Shown here: piece after piece, positions 1-11,668 of the stretch
Layout: each line of letters begins with the position of its first letter
How positions within the stretch are numbered: the stretch's first letter is position 1
Assembly (NCBI GenBank): GCA_014706385.1
Contig: JACGZH010000008.1
Span: forward strand, 558,001-622,000
Origin: Phaffia rhodozyma
Lineage: Eukaryota; Basidiomycota; Tremellomycetes; Cystofilobasidiales; Mrakiaceae
Direction: 5' to 3'
Length of the DNA stretch: 64,000 bases
The notes under the pieces: model-generated
Told to the model about the DNA's origin: nothing
Database searches by the model: none
Seen by the model: only the letters and a program-made list of their open reading frames with translations
Position numbers and translations under genes: made by a program

Positions 1-985
1 CTTGGGTTGACCGGTCGACTGATCTTTCTCTCTGGGAACTAAATCATTTCTTATCACAGGTACCATGAGGAGGAGTAAAAGAAAGATGATGCTTCATAAT
101 GAAGCCAACTCGAGAGTACCGCCCTCTTTCTCGTTCAGAATGTTCCGTTTCTCTTCCTCCTTTCATATTCTTTCAAGACAGTGCTTGATCTGTCTACCGC
201 TTATCTTAGTTCTTAAAGTTCTCATGATTCAATATTTCCCTTGTCCAATAAACCTTTTTCCTTATCTCTTTTGTTGTTTCATATCTCACATCGTATGTTG
301 CCAACACGGAATGACATTCAAACAAGGACAGAGCGCGCATTGAAACCAAGCGGCTCGATCAATCTTTCATTGATCTCTATGACACGAGAAACAAACACGA
401 AGTGAAAGAAAAATCTAGTGGAGTCTGAGATATACTCTCTCGGTCTATATCTCGAAACCAGCCAGGGTTCTATCCTAATCTACTGTCAAGTCTATCTACT
501 GGAAGCCAATTGTGATATACATGATACTGCTACTACTACCATCATCACCATGTCACGATGGTATATATGAATAAGAGGAAGACAGTATGGATCATTGATG
601 GCTTGATGTCACCTGAGTATATGCGTGGTTGTGGAGGGATATAGTCCGAGTATTGCGCCCAAATCGATACACATCTAGACGAAATTTAGGTAAAGCGGCA
701 AAGGGCTTGAGGAGTGGAGATGGAAGAAAAAAGGATTGCGTTGAACTTTCTCTTCTGAAATTCGGAGGTTCATATCAATATGATAGAAGGAAAAATAAAA
801 AGAACATACGACAAGCTATTCATATATTCGTCGAAGGAATGAGGAACTCATCTAAACCGGACTGTCGATTACGGCTGGACATGATAGAATTCGATCTATC
901 TAAACCGAAATATGTATCTGGTCTCCTCATTTGGCCACAAGACGAGAATGGAAGGCTTCACCTTCTTGAAAATGGAAGATGAGAA
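1..985. other. Left-edge intergenic DNA, no gene recognised
   Basis: AT-richer DNA with only short open frames, none with family motifs. A frame at 629-982 encodes a basic peptide with a GTG start and no recognisable domain, and I treat it as chance. The stretch probably holds the 3' flank of the minus-strand G-patch gene and part of the flank of a gene outside the window. Confidence 0.5.
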
Positions 986-2206
986 TCATCTGTTCAACCT
1001 AGCCATCAATTCCAACCGCTCCTTCCGTTCTCTCTCGACTTTTCTTCTCGTTGCTTTCGGACCCATTCTACCTTCAGCTAAAGCAGAGTCCCTATTTGCA
1101 AGCTTGATGGACCGAGCCGTGTGAGTAATCGCCCGATGGTGACCGCCGGTAGAGCTGGATGGACGAATGCCGAGCAGATCACTCTTCAATGTGGTTGATA
1201 TGGGCGCGATCAGGGTTCGTCGGGACGAAGGGAATGTCGCGCCCGAGGAACGTGCATTGTATGATGTGGAGGATAGACGCGGTGGGGAGGGGGGCGTGTC
1301 GAATGAAGATTCATCCGATGAAGAGGACGCGAAATCTGAGAAACTTTGAGAAGTGGATTTTCTCATCCTCTTCTTCGTGCTGCAATCACTTGGGTCTTGC
1401 TTGACCACCGACCTTCTTTTCTCGCTATCGGTCGCACCAGCAGGAGTCGATTCTGCAGAGGCCTCTATCTTTCCCAGTCCTCTACCTGACCAACCAAGGG
1501 TCTTCAGCATGTCATAGCCTTTGTTTCCTGGTTTGATATGGAAATGGGGTGGTGGAACGAAAGCTGGTCCGTTCCCTGGATCCGGAAGGTCGATCAATGA
1601 CGCCAGTGATGCTCGTTGGGAAGGCGCGCCCGCGCTAGACGGCGGAGCCGTTAAGGAAAACTGGTTCGTAGGCGTGGTGGTGGCCAAAGCATGACGGATG
1701 AACCATTGGGAGACAGGAGTTTGCGCGCTTGAACGGTTTCTTGTAGCTATTGAAGTGGTGCTCTTTGTAGAATTGACAGAGGCACTGATAGTATCACCAG
1801 TGACACTGGTGGCGACACGCGAAGGGAGCGTTGACGATGACGTTCCAATCACAGGAAGAGGCCGAGGACGGACACACTTTACAAACTGAATTTCGGCATC
1901 TGAGCTATTACCATTCTCTTGAATGTTGCCGTTGTCGTTGTCGTTGCCGTCGTCGTCATCGTCGTCATCCTGTTCGCATAGATTGATGATTTCTGGATCT
2001 TCCTTGGTGTCCGAACTCCAAGTAGCGGCGAGAGATTGATAAATGTTTTTCACGCGCTCTCCACGGTCCAAGGTCTCTTTATCCGGTAATGTACTCGGTC
2101 GGAGTTCGTTCTGGGCAAGACCAACCTCCTTGACGAATGTAGGTATTCGGAAGGTGGGTCTGTACACAGGACCGTTGTTCCACTCTCTGTCCTCGTGAGA
2201 CGACAT
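986..2206 (-). CDS. G-patch domain protein
   Basis: A single-exon frame of 406 residues. The start is the ATG at 2204-2206 (MSSHEDREWNNG). An in-frame extension upstream of it begins at a non-ATG codon and looks like 5' UTR. The N-terminal third is acidic and Ser/Thr-rich with a run of Asp. A G-patch core (GYDMLKTLGWSGRGLGK) lies near residues 230-250, with the usual hydrophobic and glycine spacing. The C-terminus is Lys/Arg-rich (RRKVERERKERLELMARL). G-patch proteins usually bind RNA or activate DEAH-box helicases in splicing and ribosome assembly, so a nuclear RNA-processing role is likely. The exact subfamily is not recognised. It diverges from INO80. Confidence 0.8.
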   Translation of the reverse strand: MSSHEDREWNNGPVYRPTFRIPTFVKEVGLAQNELRPSTLPDKETLDRGERVKNIYQSLAATWSSDTKEDPEIINLCEQDDDDDDDGNDNDNGNIQENGNSSDAEIQFVKCVRPRPLPVIGTSSSTLPSRVATSVTGDTISASVNSTKSTTSIATRNRSSAQTPVSQWFIRHALATTTPTNQFSLTAPPSSAGAPSQRASLASLIDLPDPGNGPAFVPPPHFHIKPGNKGYDMLKTLGWSGRGLGKIEASAESTPAGATDSEKRRSVVKQDPSDCSTKKRMRKSTSQSFSDFASSSSDESSFDTPPSPPRLSSTSYNARSSGATFPSSRRTLIAPISTTLKSDLLGIRPSSSTGGHHRAITHTARSIKLANRDSALAEGRMGPKATRRKVERERKERLELMARLNR

Positions 2207-2817
2207 GATGAGTTTGACGGAAGAATGTACAGAGAGGAAGAGATCGATAGAGTGAAGGTAAAAGAAGAGAGAGGGATCGGTCCTAAATATGCCATTTCCA
2301 TCAATTGTTACTCTGGTTACATCCATCCCGGCGAAGCACCAGCATGCATCCCAGGGCATCCCTCATCCCTATATCCCAGATGGGCGAGAAAGAGCAGGCA
2401 TATAGAATGAAGTAAGCTTTCTATGAATCCAACGACAACGAGCATACACTACATTCAATGAAAGAATCGGGAAACACAAAAGAGAGAGCACAGAAGAACA
2501 CAAGGAATAGAGAAAACCCCTTCTCATCGCTGACACTTCAAGGAAAAAGCTCAGCCTTGTTCCTTTTTTGCCCATTTTTTCCTCCCTCCCTTTTTTCCGT
2601 TCTCTCTCTTCGCTCCTCTTCTTCCCTTGCCACATCTCCTTCTCTCGCCCAACACCTATATCTTCTCCTTTTACTTCTAAGCACGCCGAGCTATCCGCTC
2701 GAATCGAAGGGCTCTGCTTCGCTGAATCGGTCATCAGCTCTGTCCGTGAGAAAATCAACATTGCAAACATCCACTAACTGATAAACACCCAGTCACGTCC
2801 TTTGGGCCAATCGTCAA
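2207..2817. promoter_or_regulatory. Divergent promoter, G-patch gene / INO80
   Basis: A 611-bp gap between two divergent start codons. The part nearest INO80 is very pyrimidine-rich on the plus strand (about 2520-2680, long CT runs), as is common just upstream of fungal transcription starts. I saw no clear TATA box and no second gene. Confidence 0.5.
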
Positions 2818-5800
2818 ATGGACCACAGGTCGCCATCGCACCCGCCTTATCCAGGCGCTTCCCCACAGCCGGAGAGTCAGGACGGTCTCTCACCTTCAAC
2901 ATATCACCGGCAACGTGTAAGTTCTATACTTCGACCGGTACACTTTGATAAAATTCAAAACAAAACCACGATCTCTTTCCGAGTTTGGCCGTCTACGTCT
3001 TCCTCCGAGGCGATTGTCTCTTGTCTAGTTGGGATCTCTCGTTTTCGGTGGAGGCGTCCCTTGCGAGACATCTCACAGACAAAGGAACGGTATCCGTCGA
3101 GCTACCGACACAATTCCTGACACATACACACGGATATCTGGACAAGCTTTACATTCAGCCGATCACATCCAGTGGTTATTGATTCATAGTGAATCTGAAT
3201 ACCCCTCCGAGCTTTCCTCCCTCTAGTCTTTTCTTGTCTTCTTTTCTTTTCTCCTTCTTCTGGGGTTCTCTCTCTCTTCCTTCACTCTCATTCTCCTCCT
3301 CTACAGTTGATCTCCTGGGACTCTTCCCGTTGCGCTGTGTTTCTTACTGATCATTTCTCGCGTTCATATCCTTCTCTAGGCCCTGCATTCTTTTGTCTCT
3401 CCCAGTAAATCCGTTCTATCTCCCTCAGCTTCCCCGTCCAACACTATGGCTCTTTCCAGGATGCTCAACACTGTCGACCCGTCCTCTTCCATACCAAAAC
3501 CAATGATAGATCCCGCTCTCCAAGATGCCCCGTCCAACTCTCGGCTTCACAGTCTGATCGATCCGTCGCTCATGAGCGACGGACCCGGCACATATCTCAC
3601 TACATCCTCCCTTCGGACAGATATCTCTGCCTCGAGATCTACCCCGTCGCCTTACCCTGATCACAACAGGTCGCTCACTCCCCACCCGACCTACGAAGCA
3701 GGAGAGAATGGATCCTATGCTGAAGAAAATTCGATGGCCATGTATGATGAAGACTATCCGGCGCTGGCATCCCGACAGGGTTGGGACGACGGGTCCGAAG
3801 ATCCAGGGTCAATAACGACAGAGGAGACGCTCATGGTAGAGGCACCACCTAAGGAGGAGTCCTTCGCACTGGAAGGAGAAATGGCTTTCATCCAGCCGGA
3901 GGTTGAACCTGCCATCAACAAACGGACTCTGGCCGCTGCTAAAGCAAAGGCGAAGAGGGCAATGCTCGCCGACAAGGCCGCTAGTGAGAACGTGAAAGAA
4001 AAAGAGAAGGAGAAAGGCAGAAGAGGCAGAGTTTCAGCGACGGGCGCCGCTCCCAAGGCTACAGAGCCTACAAGCAAAGCAAAAACGGTTCGCTTCTCAT
4101 GTCTATCCTCTGTTTTCTTTTTTTCTTTTTGCTATTTTTTGATCTTCTGACTGGTATATACCGGGAATCCTCATTCTTGCCCCTACATAAAAATAACTCG
4201 ATACACAGACCAAAGCAAAGAGACGTTCCAGCGCCATTCCTCCTCCAGCTACTACGGCTCCCGCTCCTTCCGTCGAAGGAGAGTCGCCGACTAAACCATG
4301 GGGACCACTTGCAGGCAAGAAGGCTGTCCGAACTCGAGCGTATGAAGCCAAGAAACAGCTTGAGCTCGCCCGGAGGGCGGCGGAGAGCGATTTGGACGAG
4401 GAAAAGAACAAGCCGATCTGGGTGACGGCTGTGCAAAGCTATAAAGATCAACGAAGGGAACGCGCGCGAGCTTTGGGAGAATGGTTCGAGGACGACGAGA
4501 AGGTTTGTTCTTCTTGTTAAGGATCTCTCATCCTCGTCTTTCTTTTTCTCGTGGTATCTTGCTCATGCTTTTTCGATCATTGTATCCGTTGCATATTTTT
4601 CAATAAAATCAAAATCAAAATTCAAATCAAAACAGAGGATTCTTGCTGCCATTCTAACTCGACCTTATGGATCTCAAACCAAAGCCCGAGAAGATATCGC
4701 CCGGAATGTGGCAGAAGCTGAAGCACGAGCAAAGGCCGAGGCGGAGCGAGCCCGACAGGAAGCCGAAAACGCTGCCATCTATCGCGCCGAACGAGATCGA
4801 CTAGCAGAGGAGAAGAAGGCCAAAGCGGCTGTCGCCCGATCTCGCTACAAGGCAAAAGCTCGGGCAAAGGCGAAAGAAGTTCGAGCGATTCAGGCGGCCC
4901 AACGGGCACAGGAGCTGCAGGAGAAACACGAAGCAATCGAGGCAGAGATGAGGGAACGACTTCAGGCGGTCGAGTCATCTGGAGGATTGAGTGGGCCTTC
5001 TTCAACAAGGATCAGGTTGACACTAGGCGGCGGTCTAGGCGGATCAGCAAGTGGATCGTTGGGAGGGCTAGGTAGCGAACCCCATACACCTCGGGACGCG
5101 GCGGACGAACTAGAGGCGTTAGTAGATCAAGATTCGTTCGAGGCGGCCGATTTGATTCTCGCTTCGTCCAAAGCAAAGAAAAAGGCTGCCAGGCAGTCGG
5201 TTTCCGGGTTGAACCAAATGCCTTACCCATCAGATGATGGAACGGGTCCTGAATCGTTTGACGACGATGACGATGACGGAGAGGACGATATCGATAGAGA
5301 TGATAGGAAAGATGGGGAGGAGGATAAATCGGACTTCTCTGACTTTGAGAACTTCGGGCTGCAGGATGATGATAGGCGATCGAAGCGGCGTAAGCTGAAT
5401 GACGATGGAACAGAGTTGGATTTCTCGGCATCGGACGGAGCTGCTCGAGCATTAGAGTCTAGCGAGTTGTCCCTAGATAAGGACAAGATGCCAGCTCAGA
5501 GAAAGAAGAAGGGCACGAGAGGCAAAGAGCCTGGGGTTGGAAAGGTGAGAAACTCTTCCCACTATCGCTATATATCTTTGCCGTCAAATCTAACTGTGAT
5601 GTATTGTCGTTGTTATTGTTTCTATCTGAACAGGGAAAATGGACCCGACAGCCCAAGTCGCAATCGACTACAAATGAACTCTCAGTTCAACCTACGAAGA
5701 AGGGCAGGTCAAGGAAACAAGGAGAAAGGGAACGAGAACGAGAACGGCTGGCTCATTTGGAAGCACAAGCCATGATGTATCAACAGGTCAGTTTGTTTCG

Positions 5801-8800
5801 AGATCCTTTTCCTTCTTCCAACGGCCCACCAGACTGATTTGAAATATACTTTTCGGTTCATTTTCTCACCGAGCAGTCGAACGGGGTTCTCCCTCCTGGA
5901 TTCGATCCGAGTTATCCTCGACCGCCTGGCTATTCGCCGTATCCTATGTTGGGCGGAGAAATCGATCCATTCTCTGCCGCTCGTCCGTACCACATGGTAA
6001 ACGGAAATGGAAACGGCTACCATGCAGAGTTTGATATGGTATTGGCGTATCAGCAACAACAGCAGCTTCAACTTCATCAGCAACAGCAACAGCAGCCATC
6101 GCCATTACCAGAGCCGGTCCTCCCGCCACCGCCGCAGATTGACGATCAGAAGATTTTAGCGGAACGGATGGAGGAGGCCCATAAGAAGGTTTGGTCGCAT
6201 GTAGTTCGAGACGTTCCTAGGGTAAGTGTACTTGTTTATTTTCATCCTTTTTTTAGTTCTTCGCCCAACCAAGGTGATCTGTGGAGGTTATTGTTTCTTA
6301 CTAATCAGTCGAGTTTGACGTATCTTGTTTATGCAGGTCTACCGGACGGTGGTTGATGGCTCAAACGCTCGTCATAGAGAATACAAAAAGATGAGTGCCG
6401 CTGTTGTTCGAGAGAGTAGGCGGTCCCAGATCAGGATCAAGCAAGCAAATAAAAACGCCCAGCTTCGGTCGAAAAAAATGGTTCGAGAGGTATGCTTTGC
6501 GTTTCTCTTTCCCTCTTCTCTTTTTGTTCAGTGCTTCTATGACTGTATTGACCTACTTTTCTCTCTCTAACAAACAAACAAACAAACAAACAAACAAACA
6601 GATGCTCATGTTCTGGAAGCGAAACGAAAAAGACGAGCGAGAAAACAGGAAACGAGCAGAAAAAGAAGCGCTCGAACAAGCTAGACGAGAAGAAGAACAG
6701 CGAGAGGCCCAGCGTCAATCTAGAAAGCTCAATTTCTTGATCACGCAAACCGAGCTTTATTCGCATTTCGTCGGAAGCAAGATCAAGAGTGAGTGTTTGT
6801 CTTAGTCGTTCGACCGATAGGAGAACATCATGGACGATTCCGTTTGGCTCTTTCACTAACTTCCAATGCTTTTCCTCTGTTCCTTTCTCCAATCTCATCC
6901 TCTGTCTCTGTTACGACTATAGCGGCGGAGGCGGAAGAGTCTGCGGACACTGGCTCGAGTGGACTTCCATCAATTACCACAGCGCCCGCCGCTGCTGCAG
7001 GCACTAATGTGCCTGTTGATGGCGAACTAGAGGACATTGATTTCGACGATGGTACGTTTGTTCATTTACAAAACATTTGTTCTCGAAAGATTGCTTACGT
7101 TGTCAGTTTATCTAAACACCATAGACGACCAAACGAACATGGAAGCCCACGCGAGAAAGAATGCGCAGGCCGCCATGGCGGCAGATCGGGCGAAAGCCGT
7201 CGCATTCGATCTCCAATTTGCGGAAGAGCGAAAGAAAAACGAGGCTCTTGACAGAGCCAAGAAGGGAGAGAACGCGGAGCCAGGATTAAATTTGAACCGT
7301 GAGTTGTCCTTCACACAGACTTCATGACTAAATCTGTAAAAAAACAGGAGACACTAAAGTTTGAATTGTTTTCATATCGGCGGGAACATATAAACATACA
7401 GTGGACTCTGAAGAGCTCAATTTCCAGAACCCGACTTCGATCGGAAACACGTTGAAGGAACAACCCAAGATGTTGACTGTCCAACTCAAAGATTATCAAC
7501 TTAAAGGTCTTAGTTGGCTGGCCAGTCTGTATGATCAAGGTATTAACGGAATTCTGGCTGATGAGATGGGTCTGGGAAAGGTAAGCGACGGTCATTCCAG
7601 TTTCGTACAGTAGATGAATAAATTGAAGTTGACATCAGATGTTTCCTATCTATTGCAATGTCGTCCTCTAGACCATTCAATCTATCTCTCTCATGGCTCA
7701 TCTCGCCGAGACTCAGGATATCTGGGGTCCGTTCTTGGTGATTGCCCCAGCCTCTACACTACACAACTGGCAGCAGGAGATTACTCGGTTTGTACCTCAG
7801 CTCAAGACGTTACCCTACTGGGGAAATGTCAAGGATCGAGCAACACTTCGAAAGTTCTGGAACCGAAAACAGATCAGTTACAATCAGGACGCGCCATTCC
7901 ATGTTCTCATCACGAGTTATCAACTGGTTCGTGTCGGCAGTTTCTCATATTACTTGATGCTGACCGATGTCCAATGCTATGCTAATCATCATTTTGGTGT
8001 CTTTATTGCAGGTTGTCGCTGACGAGAAGTACTTCCAGAAAGTCAAGTGGCAGTATATGATTTTGGATGAAGCCCAAGCCATCAAGAGTTCATCTAGCGC
8101 CCGTTGGAAGACTTTGCTAGGCTTCCATTGCCGAAACAGGTTGCTGTTGACTGGAACACCCATTCAAAATTCCATGCAAGGTACGCTGATTTTCTCTTTC
8201 TATTTTTCATCATTTTGAAAGCTTCCAGATGACAAGCTGATCGATTACCTTGCCTTCCTTAGAACTTTGGGCACTTCTTCACTTTATCATGCCAACCCTC
8301 TTTGACTCCCATGACGAGTTCAGCGAGTGGTTCTCTAGGGATATTGAAGCTGCCGCCGCTTCGACTGATAACAAAGGCAACACAAATCTGAACGAGCATC
8401 AGCTTCGTCGGTTACATATGATTCTGAAACCATTCATGCTCCGACGAGTAAAGAAGAACGTCCAAAATGAGCTTGGAGACAAGGTATGTTTTGATCGCGT
8501 TATAAGTATCTGCGTACACGGCTCACTTTTGTTGGATACTTTATGCTGGTGGATTTATAGATCGAGGTTGACCTATATGTCGAACCAAGTCCTCTACAGC
8601 GTTCTATGTACAAGAGCCTCAAAGCACATGTCTCGATGACGGACCTCATCCGTAGTGCTTCGTTCGATGATCAGGATAGTGTTAGATCGTTGATGAACTT
8701 GGTTATGCAGTTCCGAAAGGTAGGAAAACAAGGCTTTAACTTTCGTTCTATAGAAGATCTCCTGTTCTGATCTTTCAACCGTATCTTCTTTCTTTGATAA

Positions 8801-11090
8801 GGTTTGCAACCATCCACAATTGTTCGAACGAGCCGACATAAAGGCGCCCATGGCTTTTGCCACCTTTGCTCGCACGGCAAGTTTGATGAGAGAACCGGAC
8901 CTTCTTACCTGTCCCGACTCGACACGCAACCCTATCGAGTACCAGGTTCCAAGCCTCATATATGAAGATGGCGGCTTGCTCTCTGTGCCTGGAGAATTCT
9001 CAAACGCCGGGTCAGATACGCACTGGCTTCAAAACATGATGAACGTTTGGAGCGTGGATTGGATTGAACAGTCAATTTATCAAGACAGTCAGTCCCCTTT
9101 CTTATTGGAATATGTCTAACAGAATTCGAAGCTGATTCAGCATTGAACATAATCGATTTGCTTTTGGGTGTTCTCAGATTCCCCATTCGCATTCTTGGCG
9201 TTGGCTGGTATTTCACCGAGCGAGGCTCATGCATCGATTAAGAGGTCTCCTTTACAGGAAGCCTTTACGCGAGCCTTCATGTACTCGAATGACATTCAGG
9301 TTGCGCCCTATGAGAGGTTTGTCAGATCTATATACACTCTGTCACATGATTTCATAAAACTGATTTAACTCTGATCTGAGTAGTGAACCCGAGTTTGCAG
9401 CATCGACGGCTCGTCGATCTATCGATGGATTGATAATCCCGCGCGTTGCTTCCATCGTTTCCTCTAACGAAGCGAATCTTCCTCTTTTACACGAGATTTC
9501 TAAATCGCTCCTCGATACCTCGTCTCTTTCGCGGCGAGATCTTCAATGCGTTCTACCGGCGGTGCTAGCTCCACCAATCTCGTCTTACTCGACCTCCCTT
9601 GGTTACCTTCGGTCCGAGGAAGCTATTCGAACAGACCCAGTCGCTTCGAAGGCCCTTTTCGGTCTCTCTATTACCGACGAAACCGACGAGACTGCTTGCC
9701 AAGCTGTTGATGACGTTCTCCCAGGTCTTCCTCCTATTGGACTAATCAGGTCTGCGCCCTCAATGCAGCTTCCACCACCCACGATGCAGATGCCCCAGAT
9801 GAAGCGTCTTATCTTTGATGCGGCTAAGTTGAACCGTTTAGATTCATTGCTGAGACAGCTCAAGCCGGAAGGTCACCGGGTCCTCATCTATTTCCAAATG
9901 ACTAAGATGATTGATCTGATTGAGGAGTACTTGGTCTACCGTCAGTATAAATACCTTCGATTGGATGGTTCTTCCAAGATTGAGGATCGACGAGACATGG
10001 TGACTTCATGGCAGAGCGAGTGAGTTGCTTTCCCATTACTATCTTTTTGCTCAAATTCTCTCCGAGTCTCTAGTTAACATGTCTTCTTCCGCGTCCAGCC
10101 CCGAGATCTTCATCTTCCTGCTTTCTACCAGAGCAGGAGGTTTGGGTATCAATTTGACAGCTGCTGATACAGTCATTTTCTGTTCGTAGTTCGATCATCT
10201 ATTATACATCAGTCTTATTGAGATATTTACTCCTCTCTAATTTGCTCGCTTTATCGTCGGTAACAACAGATGACAACGATTGGAACCCTTCGAACGACGC
10301 TCAAGCTATGGACCGAGCTCATCGACTCGGACAAACTCGTCAGGTCACGGTATATCGGTTGATCACAAAAGGAACTATTGACGAACGTATTGTTAAGCTC
10401 GCTCGTCAAAAGAAGGATGTAAGCTATTAGTTTTCTTTATGTTTTAGGCAGCATCGTTTAACTGTTCCTAATGATATTGCTACTTCTTCTTCGATCTTAG
10501 GTCCAGGATCTTGTTGTTGGAAACAAGCCGGCTGGTGATACTGCCAAACCGAACGAGGTTCTCTCTCTCCTGTTGGATGACGACGTAAACTATTTTCTTC
10601 TTCTCTGTACGTCTTAACATTCAGGCTGAATTCTTATTGTCAATTGGATATGTGGATGCTTTTTCGATATAGGAACTGGCTGAATCTCTGGCCCACCAAG
10701 AACAGGCCGCTAAGGATGCAGCAGCCAATCCGGGCGCGAAAGGAAAAGGAAAGTCCAAAGCGGGAAGCCAGCAATCAGCAGCAGCAGCGACGAAGAACCT
10801 ATGGAAGGATGTCGACGAGGATGGTTTCTTTGGAGCATCTAAACCTGCAGGAGCGGACGAAGAAGAGGAGCAGACAGAAGTGTCTACGCCTTCCGCACCT
10901 AAGAAATGTATGTAGACACGCCCCTTCACTCGAAAGTCGGAATCGAGTCCTTCAATTGTCGTCGTACTAATATTCTTATCTGCGCTTCTGTACAGCCAAA
11001 GTAAAGACTTCGACTGCCCCTGTGCCTAAGAGGTCGAAGGCAAAGGGTCCCTCTCACAAGAGGAAACACGTAGATATGGAAGAGATCTAA
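2818..11090 (+). CDS. INO80: INO80 chromatin-remodelling ATPase
   Basis: The catalytic subunit of the INO80 complex, a nuclear Swi2/Snf2 ATPase that slides nucleosomes and exchanges H2A.Z. I read about 22 introns and a product of roughly 1,940 residues. Exon 1 is 2818-2916 ([11 protein letters not shown]). Intron 1 (2917-3379) joins in frame to [11 protein letters not shown]...MALSRMLN. After charged, coiled and poly-Gln segments comes the DBINO region ([12 protein letters not shown]... [15 protein letters not shown]). The ATPase follows: motif [10 protein letters not shown] is split by an intron at 7581-7671, DEAQ is at about 8073, [10 protein letters not shown] is present, then the INO80-type long insertion. 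Helicase C has [23 protein letters not shown]. The tail is basic, ending [10 protein letters not shown] with TAA at 11088-11090. Family identity is very firm; individual exon ends may be off by a few bases. Confidence 0.96.
6047..6096 (+). repeat. CAG/CAA glutamine repeat in INO80
   Basis: Interrupted CAG/CAA codons encode two short Gln runs ([15 protein letters not shown]) in the low-complexity segment before the DBINO region. The mixed codons argue for a tolerated protein feature rather than a pure unstable trinucleotide tract. Confidence 0.8.
6569..6601 (+). repeat. (AACA)n microsatellite forming a 3' splice site of INO80
   Basis: About eight perfect AACA units run directly into the acceptor AG at 6600-6601. 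The next exon begins ATGCTCATGTTCTGG ([12 protein letters not shown]). The preceding CT-rich stretch must serve as the polypyrimidine tract. Confidence 0.85.
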
Positions 11091-11668
11091 GGTTCCATCC
11101 TCGTTTGTTTGCTCTCTTCTCAGGCCGGATGCAGTTCATTCTCCTTCTGTGTTCTCATGTACATCTCTGGAGGAACAGGACCGACAGTATCATGTCATCC
11201 TTTTCCTCTATTGATGATAGGCTCTATTTCTCCTTTTCTTTCTATCTTTTCCATCCTTCCATCGTCCATCTTGTCTTCTCCGGAGTTTTCCCCAATTCAT
11301 CTTTTGATCACACATATTCCCAGTAGAGTTTTGTTGAGCTCGAAGTGTATTTCTTTCCTTTCTTGTCGTCTTGCATCAATCCATTTCGTTGTTATTTTCT
11401 TCGATGTTCTATCAGATATGGGAAAAAACTCTTGTACCCCTCTGCCCTCCTTTCCTCTCTATTCTATCTCTCTATTTCTCTCTATTTCTCTCTAATTTGG
11501 ATTTCTGGCATTCTCTCGATTACCATGTATAATTCCCAACCCACTCTTTGGCCTTTGCTGTCCAGATACTACAGCAGATTGAGGATCTGGCGAGGTTGAA
11601 AAGTTAAATCGATCTCCAGACCGAGTGAGACATTCTATAAGAAATTTGCACTTAGAAAAGACGTGGCC
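11091..11668. terminator. Convergent 3' region, INO80 / inositol monophosphatase
   Basis: 578 bp between two stop codons facing each other. It is T- and CT-rich on the plus strand with repeated TCTCTATTTC units near 11460-11500. The open frames here are low-complexity and lack motifs. It presumably holds both 3' UTRs and their poly(A) signals. Confidence 0.5.

Noticed and set aside
629..982. 117-residue basic open frame near the left edge
   Set aside because: Non-ATG start, no motif, no splice structure, and AT-rich composition unlike the genes; likely chance.
5012..5452. Antisense frame of 146 residues inside INO80
   Set aside because: Composition is that of a shadow of the acidic, charged plus-strand exon; no independent support.
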